Assembly (NCBI GenBank): GCA_034506175.1
Contig: JAPDQB010000039.1
Coordinates: 1 to 64,000, forward strand
Direction: 5' to 3'
From: a candidate division KSB1 bacterium
GTDB lineage: Bacteria; Zhuqueibacterota; Zhuqueibacteria; Zhuqueibacterales; Zhuqueibacteraceae
DNA length: 64,000 nt
Within the stretch, counting starts at the first letter, position 1. Each line of letters starts with the position of its first letter. Position numbers and translations under genes: made by a program. The notes under the pieces were generated by a model, which did no database searches, was not told where the DNA came from, and was given only the letters and a program-made list of their open reading frames with translations. Shown in pieces: positions 1 to 9,263 of this stretch.

Positions 1-126
1 GTTTCAAAACTTTTAACGAATGCCACGACCTTTATCATGAAACAATGTCTCAAAGGCAAAAGCAACAAACGAACGTATCCTTTGGCTATGCTGGCAAAAA
101 TTCAGTTGGCTTAGCTTGACACATAT
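1..126. other. Unidentified sequence at left edge, abutting a truncated gene
   Basis: From position 127 onward the sequence matches the interior of the gene starting at 19976 (127 pairs with 20343). The first 126 bases do not match that gene's 5' part. They hold an in-frame stop (TGA at 117-119) just before the homologous segment. The break therefore marks an insertion, a rearrangement or an assembly join. Short open frames on either strand are not recognisable; a mobile-element end is possible but not shown. Confidence 0.5.
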
Positions 127-158
127 GGCTTGCGGCGGGTGAAGATATTGCCGTCGAT

Positions 159-3100
159 GTGACAGTGGACAAGGCCGGCAATGTTTATGTGACCGGCTAC
201 AGCACAAACCTGCCGTTCGGAGCAGATTACCTGACGATTAAATACAATGCCGCCGGCGCCAAAATTTGGGAAGCGCGATATAACGGGCCCGGCAATGTCG
301 ACGATCGCGCGGTAGCGATCGCCGTGGATGACGCCGGTCATGTTTATGTTACCGGAACAAGTTGGGGCGGCAGCAGCGATTATGATTATGCCACCGTCAA
401 ATACAATTCCGATGGCATGGAGCAATGGGTCGCTCGTTACAATGGTCCGGAAAATTTCTTTGATGAGGCCACCGATTTGGCTGTTGATGGCGCCGGCAAT
501 GTTTACGTGAACGGGCGGAATTGGAAGCGCAATTCACATTATGACTATGCAACGATCAAGTATAACAGCGCTGGTATGCAGCAGTGGGTCGCCCGTTTTA
601 ATGGGCCGAATGTTTTTTCCAACGAAGGAACCAAGCTGGCCGTTGACAGGGCCGGCAATGTTTATATAGTGGGATTGACCACCGGCATCGGCATCGATTT
701 CGCCACGATCAAATACAACAGCGCCGGCGTGCAACAATGGCTCACTCGTTATAATGGAACCGGAAACGGTTTTGACGCGGCAACGGCAGTTACCGTTGAT
801 TCGTCCGGCAATGTTTATGTGACGGGATGGAGCACTGGCATAGGAACGAACGCAGATTTTGCCACAATAAAATATAACAGCGCGGGGGTCCAGCAGTGGG
901 TGGCCCGTTACAACGGGCCGGACAATGGTTTTGATTTGCCCTTGGCCCTGGCCGTTGACATGGCAGGCAATGTTTACGTGTCTGGCCTATTTAATGTCGT
1001 GGTTAAATATAATAGCGCCGGCGTGCAAGAGTGGGTCGTCCAAACTGGAAATTCTATACTGGCGCCCGATGTTGCCGTTGATGCTGCCGGCAATATTTAT
1101 GTAACTGGTTCAAACAATGGCGATTATGTCACTCTCAAATACAACGGCGCTGGAGTTCAACAGTGGATCGCTCGTTTTGAGGCTGCGGGCATTCCCGCTG
1201 CCTTGGCCCTGGATGCCGCGGGCAATGTTTTTGTAACCGGGCGAAGCACCATCTTCGGACCGGGGAGAACAGGCTCAGATTATGCTACTGTAAAATACAG
1301 CGGATTCGGTGTTGAGCAATGGAATGCCCTTTATAATGGCCCGGGAAGCTCGCTTGATCAGGCAAACGATATTGCCGTTGACGCCGCAGGCAATATCTAC
1401 GTGACTGGTTCGAGTGGTAGCGCAAACACGGAGCGGGATTATCTCACCATCAAATATAACGCCGCCGGGGAACAACAATGGACTGCCCGATACAATGGCG
1501 CAAGAGGTTTTTCGGATGATGCTTATGCTATTGCCGTTGACTCGTTAGGCAACGTTTATGTGACCGGAGCGAGTTGGGGCCCAGTAATTGGCACCGGCAC
1601 CGAGTACGCCACGATCAAATACAATAACGCCGGCCTGCAACAATGGGTTGCGCGTTATGATACCCCAGGATTTGATACTCCCACAGACTTGGCAGTAGAT
1701 GCCGCTGGAAACGTTTATGTGACCGGGCGAAGTTTCTCAGGAATTGATGATTACGCTACTATAAAATACAACAGTGCCGGTGTGCAACAGTGGGTCGCTC
1801 GCTATGATGGGCCAGCCAATTCTTCCGACGCAGCCTCTGCGCTTGCCGTTGATGATGCTGGCAATGTTTATGTCACCGGGTCGAGCACCGGCTCAGGCAC
1901 CGGCACTGATTACGCCACGATCAAATACAATGCAGCCGGGGTGGAGCAATGGGTGGCGCGCTATAATGGGCCGGCCAATTTATCCGATGCGGCCACCGCG
2001 CTTACTGTTGACACGGCCGGCAATGTTTATGTGACCGGTTGGAGCACCGGCTCAGCCACGGACAGGGATTATACTACGATTAAATACAACGCTGCCGGGG
2101 TGGAGCAATGGGTGGCTCGTTACAATGGCTTGGGAAACTCTTCCGATCAGGCGGTAGCTTGCGTTGTTGACAAAATGGGTAATCTTCATGTGACGGGATG
2201 GAGTGTCGGTTCGGGCCTAACAGGCGCTGATTATGTCACAATCAAGTACAACATTGCCGGGGGGCAACAGTGGGTGGCGCGTTATAACGGGCCGGGGAAT
2301 TACTTCGACGAAGCCACCGACCTCGCCCTTGACGCCGCCGGTAATGTTTATGTGACAGGATGGAGCTGGGGACCGGACCGATCTTATAATTTCGCCACGG
2401 TCAAATATAACGCGATCGGGGCTGAACAATGGGTCGCCCGTAACACCGGGCCGGGAGGTACCTTTGACCGGGCAACGGCGCTTGCTGTAGACCTTGCGGG
2501 CAATGTTTATGTCACTGGACAAAGTTCTGGGCTGGGTTGGAACGTTTACACCACAATCAGGTACATTCCACCCGCTCCACCTTCGCCAACCTTGGTCACG
2601 CCTTCCAACGGCGCCAACAACCAACCGGCCACACTCAAGTTGAGCTGGAATGCTGCACCAGACGCGAGGACTTACCACCTCCAAGTTTCCACGAGCTCTG
2701 TTTTTGCCACCACCGTTGTCGATGATTCTACTCTGACGATCACTTCACGAGAGATCGGCCCGTTGGCAAACAAGACGACCTATTATTGGCGCGTGAATGC
2801 CAGGAACGTGGGTGGCATCAGTGCATGGTCAAGTGTTTGGAGCTTCACGACCATCGTCGCAGCACCATCGGTCCCTGTCCTTGCCGCGCCTGCTGATAGC
2901 GCAGTCAATCAGTCCACGACTTTGACGCTGCGCTGGAATCCCGTGACAGATGCGGAAACTTACCGCCTGCAACTTGCGACCAATTCCGATTTTTCCACGA
3001 CCGTGGTGGATGATTCCACTATTACAACGAACTTCCGGCAGGTGGGGCCTTTAACGCATGAGATGACTTACTACTGGCGGGTGCGGGCCAAGAATATCGC

Positions 3101-4040
3101 TGGCGCCAGCAATTGGTCGAATGTGTGGAGCTTTACGACCGTCATCGCCCCGCCTGCAGCGCCAGCTCTCGCCTCACCGATGGATAAGGCCATTAATCAG
3201 CCACCGACTTTGACCTTGAGTTGGAGCCCGGCGACGCGGGCGGAGACGTATCGCCTGCAAGTTTCCACGAACTCAGATTTTGCCACCACCGTTGTTGATG
3301 ATTCTACTTTGACGATCACATCACGAGAGGTCGGCCCGTTGGCAAACAATACGGCCTATTACTGGCGCGTGCGGGCCAAAAATATCGGCGGCTTCAGCGC
3401 CTGGTCTAAAACGTGGCGCTTTACCACCATTATCCAATTGCCAAGTCAAGTGTTATTGCTTTTGCCGGGGCAGGCAGCCATTCTTCCCAGCGGCAACGTG
3501 CAATTTTCCTGGCGGCAAAGTCAGCCGGCAATAAGCCGATACTGGTTCGAAATTGCCGCCGATTCGGCGATGACAAATTCCGTGATCGACTCGACGTTGG
3601 CGGCGACGGATACCACGAAGACAGTCCTCGATCTGAACAACAAGCAGACGTATTGGTGGCGGGTCCGGGCGGGAAACGCCGCGGGGTGGGGCGCTTTTAG
3701 CGAGCAACGCCGGTTCAGCATCGATGTACCGGTGAGCGTTGAAGAGACAGAATCGCCTCCCGCTGAATTTAGCTTGCGCCAAAACTATCCCAACCCTTTC
3801 AACCCCTCGACGGCGATCAATTACGAGCTGCCCAAACAGGCGGAGGTCAAGCTCGACATTTATGACTTGCAAGGCCGCCGCATCCGCACGCTGGTGAATC
3901 AACGCCAGCCAGCCGGGCGTTACACCATCACGTGGGATGGTCGCAACGAGCAAGGGGAGGTTGTCACCAGTGGCGTGTACATTTATCAACTTCGCGCGGG
4001 GAATTTCGTGCAAACAAGGCGGATGGCGCTGGTGAGGTGA
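159..4040 (+). CDS. SBBP beta-propeller/FN3 T9SS cargo protein, 5'-truncated
   Basis: Likely a secreted surface protein; the ligand is unknown. About 16 SBBP-type repeats of 50-57 residues (core A-V-D-x-A-G-N-V-Y-V-T-G, then D-Y-A-T-I-K-Y-N and Q-W-V-A-R-Y-N-G-P) fill residues 1 to about 795. Four FN3-like modules follow (about 800-1190, with Y-Y-W-R-V and W-S-x-x-W-x-F-T-T signatures). A T9SS type A sorting domain occupies about 1200-1293 (NYPNPFNPST, then LVNQRQPAGRYTITWDGRN). The frame is open only from 120. The first usable start is GTG 159, and there is no signal peptide, because the proper N-terminus has been replaced by foreign sequence; the related gene at 19976 retains one. It may therefore be a non-functional 5'-truncated copy, or the join may be an assembly error. 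It heads the block that is duplicated, shortened, at 19976-22529. Confidence 0.8.
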   Translation: MTVDKAGNVYVTGYSTNLPFGADYLTIKYNAAGAKIWEARYNGPGNVDDRAVAIAVDDAGHVYVTGTSWGGSSDYDYATVKYNSDGMEQWVARYNGPENFFDEATDLAVDGAGNVYVNGRNWKRNSHYDYATIKYNSAGMQQWVARFNGPNVFSNEGTKLAVDRAGNVYIVGLTTGIGIDFATIKYNSAGVQQWLTRYNGTGNGFDAATAVTVDSSGNVYVTGWSTGIGTNADFATIKYNSAGVQQWVARYNGPDNGFDLPLALAVDMAGNVYVSGLFNVVVKYNSAGVQEWVVQTGNSILAPDVAVDAAGNIYVTGSNNGDYVTLKYNGAGVQQWIARFEAAGIPAALALDAAGNVFVTGRSTIFGPGRTGSDYATVKYSGFGVEQWNALYNGPGSSLDQANDIAVDAAGNIYVTGSSGSANTERDYLTIKYNAAGEQQWTARYNGARGFSDDAYAIAVDSLGNVYVTGASWGPVIGTGTEYATIKYNNAGLQQWVARYDTPGFDTPTDLAVDAAGNVYVTGRSFSGIDDYATIKYNSAGVQQWVARYDGPANSSDAASALAVDDAGNVYVTGSSTGSGTGTDYATIKYNAAGVEQWVARYNGPANLSDAATALTVDTAGNVYVTGWSTGSATDRDYTTIKYNAAGVEQWVARYNGLGNSSDQAVACVVDKMGNLHVTGWSVGSGLTGADYVTIKYNIAGGQQWVARYNGPGNYFDEATDLALDAAGNVYVTGWSWGPDRSYNFATVKYNAIGAEQWVARNTGPGGTFDRATALAVDLAGNVYVTGQSSGLGWNVYTTIRYIPPAPPSPTLVTPSNGANNQPATLKLSWNAAPDARTYHLQVSTSSVFATTVVDDSTLTITSREIGPLANKTTYYWRVNARNVGGISAWSSVWSFTTIVAAPSVPVLAAPADSAVNQSTTLTLRWNPVTDAETYRLQLATNSDFSTTVVDDSTITTNFRQVGPLTHEMTYYWRVRAKNIAGASNWSNVWSFTTVIAPPAAPALASPMDKAINQPPTLTLSWSPATRAETYRLQVSTNSDFATTVVDDSTLTITSREVGPLANNTAYYWRVRAKNIGGFSAWSKTWRFTTIIQLPSQVLLLLPGQAAILPSGNVQFSWRQSQPAISRYWFEIAADSAMTNSVIDSTLAATDTTKTVLDLNNKQTYWWRVRAGNAAGWGAFSEQRRFSIDVPVSVEETESPPAEFSLRQNYPNPFNPSTAINYELPKQAEVKLDIYDLQGRRIRTLVNQRQPAGRYTITWDGRNEQGEVVTSGVYIYQLRAGNFVQTRRMALVR

Positions 4041-4042
4041 CC

Positions 4043-4189
4043 AGTGAGTCCGACTTGAGCAAGGGGATCAATCTCCAGGAAACTCCTGCGCTTGTCAAGC
4101 AATGGGCGGCGCAACATGGCCTTACTTTTCCTTTGCTGCTTGATGCCAAAGGCGAGGTCGGCAGGGCATATAAAGTTTTGAAAAGTTAG
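4043..4189 (+). pseudogene. Relic of a thioredoxin-like/redoxin (AhpC/TSA, TlpA) gene
   Basis: Right after the stop of the upstream gene, a different frame encodes about 48 residues that read like the last third of a peroxiredoxin/TlpA-type domain: G-I-N-L-Q-E-T-P, then V-K-Q-W-A-A-Q-H-G-L-T-F-P-L-L-L-D, then G-E-V-G-R-A-Y-K-V, ending at TAG 4187-4189. No catalytic Cys region, start codon or upstream half is present. It is probably the 3' remnant of a deleted gene whose front was replaced by the end of the SBBP gene. Confidence 0.6.
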
Positions 4190-4218
4190 CAGCAAAGGAA
4201 AGCAGAAAGGAGATAACC

Positions 4219-4923
4219 ATGTCACACAAAAATTTTCTGATCATCATCGCGTTATTCTTGGTTCTTTCAAGTCATGGGCTTTTTGCCAGGGGCGTGAAGA
4301 TTACGCTTCATCTCGGGAATGGTGAGCAACGCGGCGAGCCTTATTCCGTCAGCGACAGTTCGCTCGTCCTGGGTTGGTCGGAAGCTGGCAAAGAGCGGTT
4401 TGAAGAATTCAAATATCGTGAAATCCGCCATGTCGTCGTCAACGACAAACCGGAGCGGCGTCTGCTGCTTGCGAATGAAGAGCAAATAACCGGCAAGCTT
4501 TGTGCGGTGAGTGACAGTTCCCTGTTCGTGAATGTCCGCGAAACAGCGCCGGGCCGGGCATCATCGAATTTTGGCAAGCATGTTTTTGCAGTAAAAAACC
4601 GGGAAATCAAACTGGCGATGGTCAAGCTCAAAGGCCGCTCGCACAAGCCGACGGGCGCCGGCTTGGGGTTGCTGGCGGGCACGGTCGTTGGCGCTGTTGC
4701 CGGAACACATTTCCTGACGGGAGCCAAGGATGATGTCGGAGATTTTTTCGATGATTTGATTACCAGCGGCTGGGTTGCCATCGGCGGCGCCGTCGGCGGA
4801 ACAATAGCGGGCGCGCAGCTCGGTGCGGCCAACTCGACGCCTGGTAAAGAAGGCGCGTGTTCGACGATTCATGCTTATGAGGTGCCAAAGCCGCTGGCGC
4901 GCTATGCGGAGCCGCGGAGTTAA
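4219..4923 (+). CDS. Secreted VSDSSL-repeat protein with glycine zipper
   Basis: Function unknown. The signal peptide is about residues 1-23. Two copies of a short beta-rich unit follow: 'hydrophobic-x-L-x-N-G-x-x-x-x-G-E-x-x-S-V-S-D-S-S-L', with SVSDSSL at 43-49 and AVSDSSL at 96-102, each followed by a charged stretch and a basic R-E-I segment. The C-terminal half has two glycine-zipper stretches (about 146-164 and 186-204) that could insert into or line a membrane. The ATG is preceded by AAAGGAGATAACC. It is paralogous to the gene at 6230, and its last 35 codons are repeated at 20804-20913. The repeat layout suggests small Sm-like beta units facing the periplasm; that is inference only. 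Confidence 0.75.
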   Translation: MSHKNFLIIIALFLVLSSHGLFARGVKITLHLGNGEQRGEPYSVSDSSLVLGWSEAGKERFEEFKYREIRHVVVNDKPERRLLLANEEQITGKLCAVSDSSLFVNVRETAPGRASSNFGKHVFAVKNREIKLAMVKLKGRSHKPTGAGLGLLAGTVVGAVAGTHFLTGAKDDVGDFFDDLITSGWVAIGGAVGGTIAGAQLGAANSTPGKEGACSTIHAYEVPKPLARYAEPRS

Positions 4924-4977
4924 CATGATCTGAATTTTGTATCTATGACTGCTCACATTCAACTACCGGAGGTTATT

Positions 4978-6048
4978 ATGAAACGATTCCTCGCTCTTAT
5001 TGTGTTGGTGATGTTCGTGTTCGCCCTGGGTTGCGAAAAGCTTCAGAGCCCGACGGCGCCAACGCCGCAAGAGAGCCAGCAACAAGCTTTGTCCTTCGAC
5101 AAGAAGGCTGTTGACGCTGCCCAAGCCAAACTCCAAGCCCTCTCTGCGGGGCTGCAGGATATGCTCAAGCAACGGCAAAAGGCAAATCTCTCCAAGTCCG
5201 CAGCGGCGGCGCCAGCAGCAGCGTCCGGAAAGATTACCGTGCCGGATGATTATCCGACCATTCAGCAAGCGGTGGATGCCGCGACGCCGGGCACCAAAAT
5301 CAAAGTCAAAGCCGGTGTCTATACGGAGGTGGTTGTCATTGATGTTCCCGAGGTCAGAGTGACCGCGGAAGGCGCGGTGACGGTGAAGGGCGGTTTTGCC
5401 ATCACGGCGGACAAAGTGATGCTCGATGAATTCGCCAACATCGAACCGATGTCCAACATCGTACTCGGCTTCAACGTCGGCATCTTGGTCAGTGGTCAGA
5501 GCACCGCCAGTCCGGTTCATGAGGTTGAAATCAAAGACAATAAAGTGACGGGCGGTGACGTCGGCATCGGCTTGCTTTACGCCAGCAATTGTACGGTAAA
5601 AGGCAATAAAACGGCCGACGCTACGACCATTGGCGGCTTCGCCTTGCAAGACGCGGATGGCAATGTTTTGGAGGGTAACGTTTCCCGTGGCGCGTTTGTC
5701 GGCATATTTTTCTCTTTTGGCTGTGATAACAACCAAATACGCGGCAACAAATGCAACGACAATGCGGTTGGCATCTTGCTGCGAGGCACGGGCAACCACC
5801 TCTCGAACAATGCCTGCAATAATAACACACTGTTCGGCATTGTGGTCGTGGATGCCAGTGACAATACGATTGGCTCCGGCAACACCGGCAATAATAACGG
5901 CCTTGAAGGTTTGCATCTCGAGCCGGATGCTGTGAACAACGTGGTCAAGAGGAACACTTTTCTCGGCAACACCAACTTTGACATCAATAATCTTGGTTCT
6001 GGCAATACGTTCATTCGCAACAAGGCCAATACCACCAACGGCGTTTGA
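4978..6048 (+). CDS. Right-handed beta-helix (NosD/PbH1-type) lipoprotein
   Basis: A 356-residue predicted lipoprotein. The lipobox ends at Cys19 (F-A-L-G-C). A low-complexity, Ala-rich linker runs to about residue 83. From about 85 come the classic start of a parallel beta-helix (I-T-V-P-D-D-Y-P-T-I-Q-Q-A-V-D-A-A) and many PbH1 coils rich in N-N, G-N and D-N-x-I turns. Such folds bind or cleave polysaccharide in pectinases and handle copper in NosD, but no catalytic residues can be assigned. Start chosen at ATG 4978 because CGGAGG lies just upstream, rather than ATG 4945, which would precede the signal peptide. A close paralogue lies at 20969-22033. Confidence 0.8.
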   Translation: MKRFLALIVLVMFVFALGCEKLQSPTAPTPQESQQQALSFDKKAVDAAQAKLQALSAGLQDMLKQRQKANLSKSAAAAPAAASGKITVPDDYPTIQQAVDAATPGTKIKVKAGVYTEVVVIDVPEVRVTAEGAVTVKGGFAITADKVMLDEFANIEPMSNIVLGFNVGILVSGQSTASPVHEVEIKDNKVTGGDVGIGLLYASNCTVKGNKTADATTIGGFALQDADGNVLEGNVSRGAFVGIFFSFGCDNNQIRGNKCNDNAVGILLRGTGNHLSNNACNNNTLFGIVVVDASDNTIGSGNTGNNNGLEGLHLEPDAVNNVVKRNTFLGNTNFDINNLGSGNTFIRNKANTTNGV

Positions 6049-6229
6049 TCGATAAGTGGGCGGTGGCGGAGTTTTTTGTGGTGAATCAATGGCCGGCGGG
6101 AAATTTTTTCGCCGGACTTGAAATTCCTGATGAATTTATCGCGGTGGATGCGGAGTGCCCCGCTCTCAGCGGGGCACTCCGCTCTTGAAATGGTGCACAA
6201 GCAAAAGATTCTGTGAAGGAGAAAAAGCC

Positions 6230-6943
6230 ATGTTCCTCAAACACTGCTTGATTTACGCCGCCCTATTTCTTGCCTTGACGACGCACGCGCTCTTCGCCAA
6301 AGCCACCAAAATCAAAGCCACCAAAATCATCGTCCATCTCAAAGATGGCCGGCAAATGGCCGGCGAGCTGCATTCGGTCAGCGACAGTTCGCTGGTGGTC
6401 AGCCGGCGTGAAGCCGGCGCCGAACACATTTCGCAGATCAGTACGAGAGAAGTTCGGCAAGTGGTCATGAAGAACAAACCCCGAGTCGTTCTTCAGCTCA
6501 GGAATGGGCGGCAGATGACGGGCAAGCTGCATAGCGTCAGCGATAGTTCCGTGACAATTTTTTTTCTTGAAGAAACTGCCAGCGCCGTTGCCATCAAGAC
6601 TGAAGTCAGAAATCAGGAAATTGCGGGAGCGAAGCTCAAAGGCAAATCGAACATTCTGAAGGGCATGGGGTTGGGGTTGCTCATCGGCGCTGGCGCTGGC
6701 ACGGCAATCGGCCTCATCGCCTCTTCTGCGCAAGCCGATGATCCGGTGGAAGAGCTTTTCCCATCTTTCGTCGGTATTAATTATGCAGCTTACGGCGTCA
6801 TGGCGGGATTGGCTGTGGGAGGCCTGGTGGGCGCCGCCACCTCCACTTCGTCCAAAGACATTGAGATTTCGCCCGATCGGCCCTTTTTGTTTTTGCAGCC
6901 ATTGGCCCGCCACCCTGAACGCGGGCCGGAAGACAAGTGGTAA
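6230..6943 (+). CDS. Secreted VSDSSL-repeat protein with glycine zipper (paralogue)
   Basis: A 237-residue paralogue of the protein at 4219. It has a signal peptide (about 1-23), two units with K-D-G-R-Q-M-A-G-E-L-H-S-V-S-D-S-S-L (SVSDSSL at 49-55) and R-N-G-R-Q-M-T-G-K-L-H-S-V-S-D-S-S-V (102-108), then glycine-rich hydrophobic stretches at about 145-164 and 188-204. Start chosen at ATG 6230 behind GAAGGAGAAAAAGCC; the frame is open further upstream without a signal peptide. It lies between a beta-helix lipoprotein and a BNR-repeat T9SS protein. The duplicate block at 20343-22529 lacks this gene because a deletion removed it. Function unknown. Confidence 0.75.
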   Translation: MFLKHCLIYAALFLALTTHALFAKATKIKATKIIVHLKDGRQMAGELHSVSDSSLVVSRREAGAEHISQISTREVRQVVMKNKPRVVLQLRNGRQMTGKLHSVSDSSVTIFFLEETASAVAIKTEVRNQEIAGAKLKGKSNILKGMGLGLLIGAGAGTAIGLIASSAQADDPVEELFPSFVGINYAAYGVMAGLAVGGLVGAATSTSSKDIEISPDRPFLFLQPLARHPERGPEDKW

Positions 6944-6983
6944 CTTCAATCAATACTCATAATCTGATGCATGGAGGCATGAT

Positions 6984-9182
6984 ATGAAACTTGCGAAATT
7001 TTTCCTGGCTGGTGCGTTTGGGTTCTGGCTCCATGCCAATTCGGCATCCGCACAAACGATCAACTGGCAGCAGACCAACGGGCCGCTGGGCGGCACGGTT
7101 AATGAAGTTGCCGTCAACAAAACCAACGGCTATATCTTTGCCGCCGTCGAAGGTGCCGGCATGGTTCGCTCCACTGACAACGGCGAGAGTTGGACGTTCA
7201 TCAACTCAGGCTTGACCAACTTAAACGTGCAAGCGCTCGCTATCAAAACCAATGGCGATCTTTTCGTCGGCACCAATCAGGGCGTTTTTCGTTCCACCAA
7301 TAATGGTGAGAGCTGGGTGCACATCTACTCCGGCACGACGAGGACCAGAAATATTCAAGCCTTGGCGATCAATGCGCAAAGTGGGGAGATTTTTGCGGGG
7401 GCGTCATTTGTAAATGATGGCACGGTTTTGCGTTCTACTGATAATGGGGCGACCTGGGCAGAATTCACCAACGGTTTAGCAAAGGTTGGTGCAATGCAAG
7501 CCTTCGCCATCAATTCAGCCACGGGAGAAATTTTTACGGGAACCTCAACGGCCGGTGTTTTGCGCTCGCGCGACCGCGGCGAAAATTGGATACCGGTCAA
7601 CAACGGCTTGACCAACCTGAATGTTTTGGCGTTGATTGCCACCTCCACTGGAACCCTTTTTGCTGGCGCCGACAGCTCGGTTCTGAAGCGCGGAATTTTC
7701 CGCTCCACAAACAACGGCGAGAATTGGACTCCAGTTCTAGTGACTTCGAGAAGCGTCCTCTCGTTCGCGCTCAATTCGCGCGGCCACATTTTTGCAAGTA
7801 CTTCTGGTTCCGGCGTTTATCTTTCAACCGATAACGGCAACAATTGGTCGTTCAAAAACAACGGCTTTCGGAGCCTTGCCATCCTGGCGCTCGCGCTCAA
7901 TGCAAATGATCACATTTTTGCCGGCACCCATTGCACCGGTGTGTTTCGCTCAACGGACAATGCCGCGAGTTGGACGGCGATCAATACGAATTTACGATAT
8001 ACGAGTATTGTTTCCCTCGCGGCACAACAGACCACGGGATATGTTTTCGCCGGCAGTCATTGTGGCGGGATTTTCCGTTCTACCGATAGCGGCCAGAATT
8101 GGACATGGGCGGGCTTGCCGAATGCCTCGGTCACCGCTTTGGCCACCAATGTCAGCGGCGATATTTTTGCGGGCACCTCAGCCGGTGATCCTATCTTTGG
8201 AGCCCGAGGCAGAATTTTCCGTTCCACAGATAACGGGACTACTTGGGTAAACGTGAGCCCTGACGATGATTACTTTCTTTCATTCGCCTTCAGCCCCAGT
8301 GGCGAGCTTTATGCCGGTACCGGGTTTTATAGCCTGTGTGGCTTCCTGAATATTTGCGATTACGGCGATATCTATTATTCCAACAACAATGGGCAAAACT
8401 GGACTAAAATCGCTTCGATGTTGGATGATCATGTCCACGCTTTGGCCGTCAATGCCAGTGGCCGTGTCTTTGCTGGCACGCCTGAAGGTATCTATCGCCG
8501 CTCCGGGGAATTTTGGCAATACGTGCAAGGGCCTAATGTGCGCTCGCTGCTTGTTCATTCACCCACCGGGCATGTCTTTGCCGGCGCCTCGAATGGGATA
8601 TTGCGCTCTATCGATGATGGGGGCAACTGGAACACGATCCACAGTCTACCGGGTAATTTCACCTGGGCGCTTGCCATGGATGCAAACGGGCATATTTATG
8701 CTGCCACCGAGAAGAGCGGCGTTCTCCGCTCCACTGACAATGGCGTGACATGGCAGTCGATCAGCACCGGTTTGACGATCAACGACATCCGGTCGCTTGC
8801 CCTCCATCATGCCAGCGGACAAATCTTCGCCGGTACGAATGGCCGAGGCGTTTTTCGGCATGAACAGCCAACGGCTGTAAGCGAAATTGCGTCTGAGATG
8901 CCCGCATCGTTTGAGCTGACGCAGAACTATCCTAATCCCTTTAATCCCTCGACCACGATCAAGTATGATCTGCCGCAGCAAGTCGAAGTCAAGTTGGTGA
9001 TCTTCGACATGCTCGGCCGGCGCGTGCGTACGCTGGTGGCTCACCGCCAGCAAACCGGGCGCTACGCGATCACGTGGGATGGCCGCAACGACGCCGGCGA
9101 GCAGGTGCCGTCGGGTGTGTATCTCTACCGCATCGAGGCGGGTGACTTCCGCGCTGCACGGAGGCTAACGATGGTAAAGTAA
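6984..9182 (+). CDS. BNR-repeat beta-propeller T9SS cargo protein
   Basis: A 732-residue secreted protein. The signal peptide is residues 1-23 (cut after SASA). About 12-13 BNR/sialidase-like units follow (I-F-A-G-T, then G-V-F-R-S-T-D-N-G-x-x-W). A T9SS type A sorting domain covers about residues 640-732 (NYPNPFNPST, ending RRLTMVK). BNR repeats form beta-propellers in sialidases and in Ycf48/VPS10-like proteins; catalytic residues of sialidases are not evident, so a binding or adhesive role is more likely. The sequence upstream of the ATG (TGGAGGCATGAT) and the first codons (MKLAKFF) resemble those of the genes at 12263 and 19976. A pseudogene derived from a copy of this gene lies at 22064-22529. 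Confidence 0.85.
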   Translation: MKLAKFFLAGAFGFWLHANSASAQTINWQQTNGPLGGTVNEVAVNKTNGYIFAAVEGAGMVRSTDNGESWTFINSGLTNLNVQALAIKTNGDLFVGTNQGVFRSTNNGESWVHIYSGTTRTRNIQALAINAQSGEIFAGASFVNDGTVLRSTDNGATWAEFTNGLAKVGAMQAFAINSATGEIFTGTSTAGVLRSRDRGENWIPVNNGLTNLNVLALIATSTGTLFAGADSSVLKRGIFRSTNNGENWTPVLVTSRSVLSFALNSRGHIFASTSGSGVYLSTDNGNNWSFKNNGFRSLAILALALNANDHIFAGTHCTGVFRSTDNAASWTAINTNLRYTSIVSLAAQQTTGYVFAGSHCGGIFRSTDSGQNWTWAGLPNASVTALATNVSGDIFAGTSAGDPIFGARGRIFRSTDNGTTWVNVSPDDDYFLSFAFSPSGELYAGTGFYSLCGFLNICDYGDIYYSNNNGQNWTKIASMLDDHVHALAVNASGRVFAGTPEGIYRRSGEFWQYVQGPNVRSLLVHSPTGHVFAGASNGILRSIDDGGNWNTIHSLPGNFTWALAMDANGHIYAATEKSGVLRSTDNGVTWQSISTGLTINDIRSLALHHASGQIFAGTNGRGVFRHEQPTAVSEIASEMPASFELTQNYPNPFNPSTTIKYDLPQQVEVKLVIFDMLGRRVRTLVAHRQQTGRYAITWDGRNDAGEQVPSGVYLYRIEAGDFRAARRLTMVK

Positions 9183-9263
9183 GGCTGAATGGAGCTGCCA
9201 CGCACTTCCAAAGTGCGTGGCAGATTGGATTGCAATGCTTCATGTCAAAGAAAGGAGTGCATT

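Noticed and set aside
3453..4013. Long minus-strand frame opposite the sorting domain of the first T9SS gene (and similar ones opposite the others)
   Set aside because: It mirrors a clearly coding strand with strong domain similarity; no start signals or family on the minus strand.
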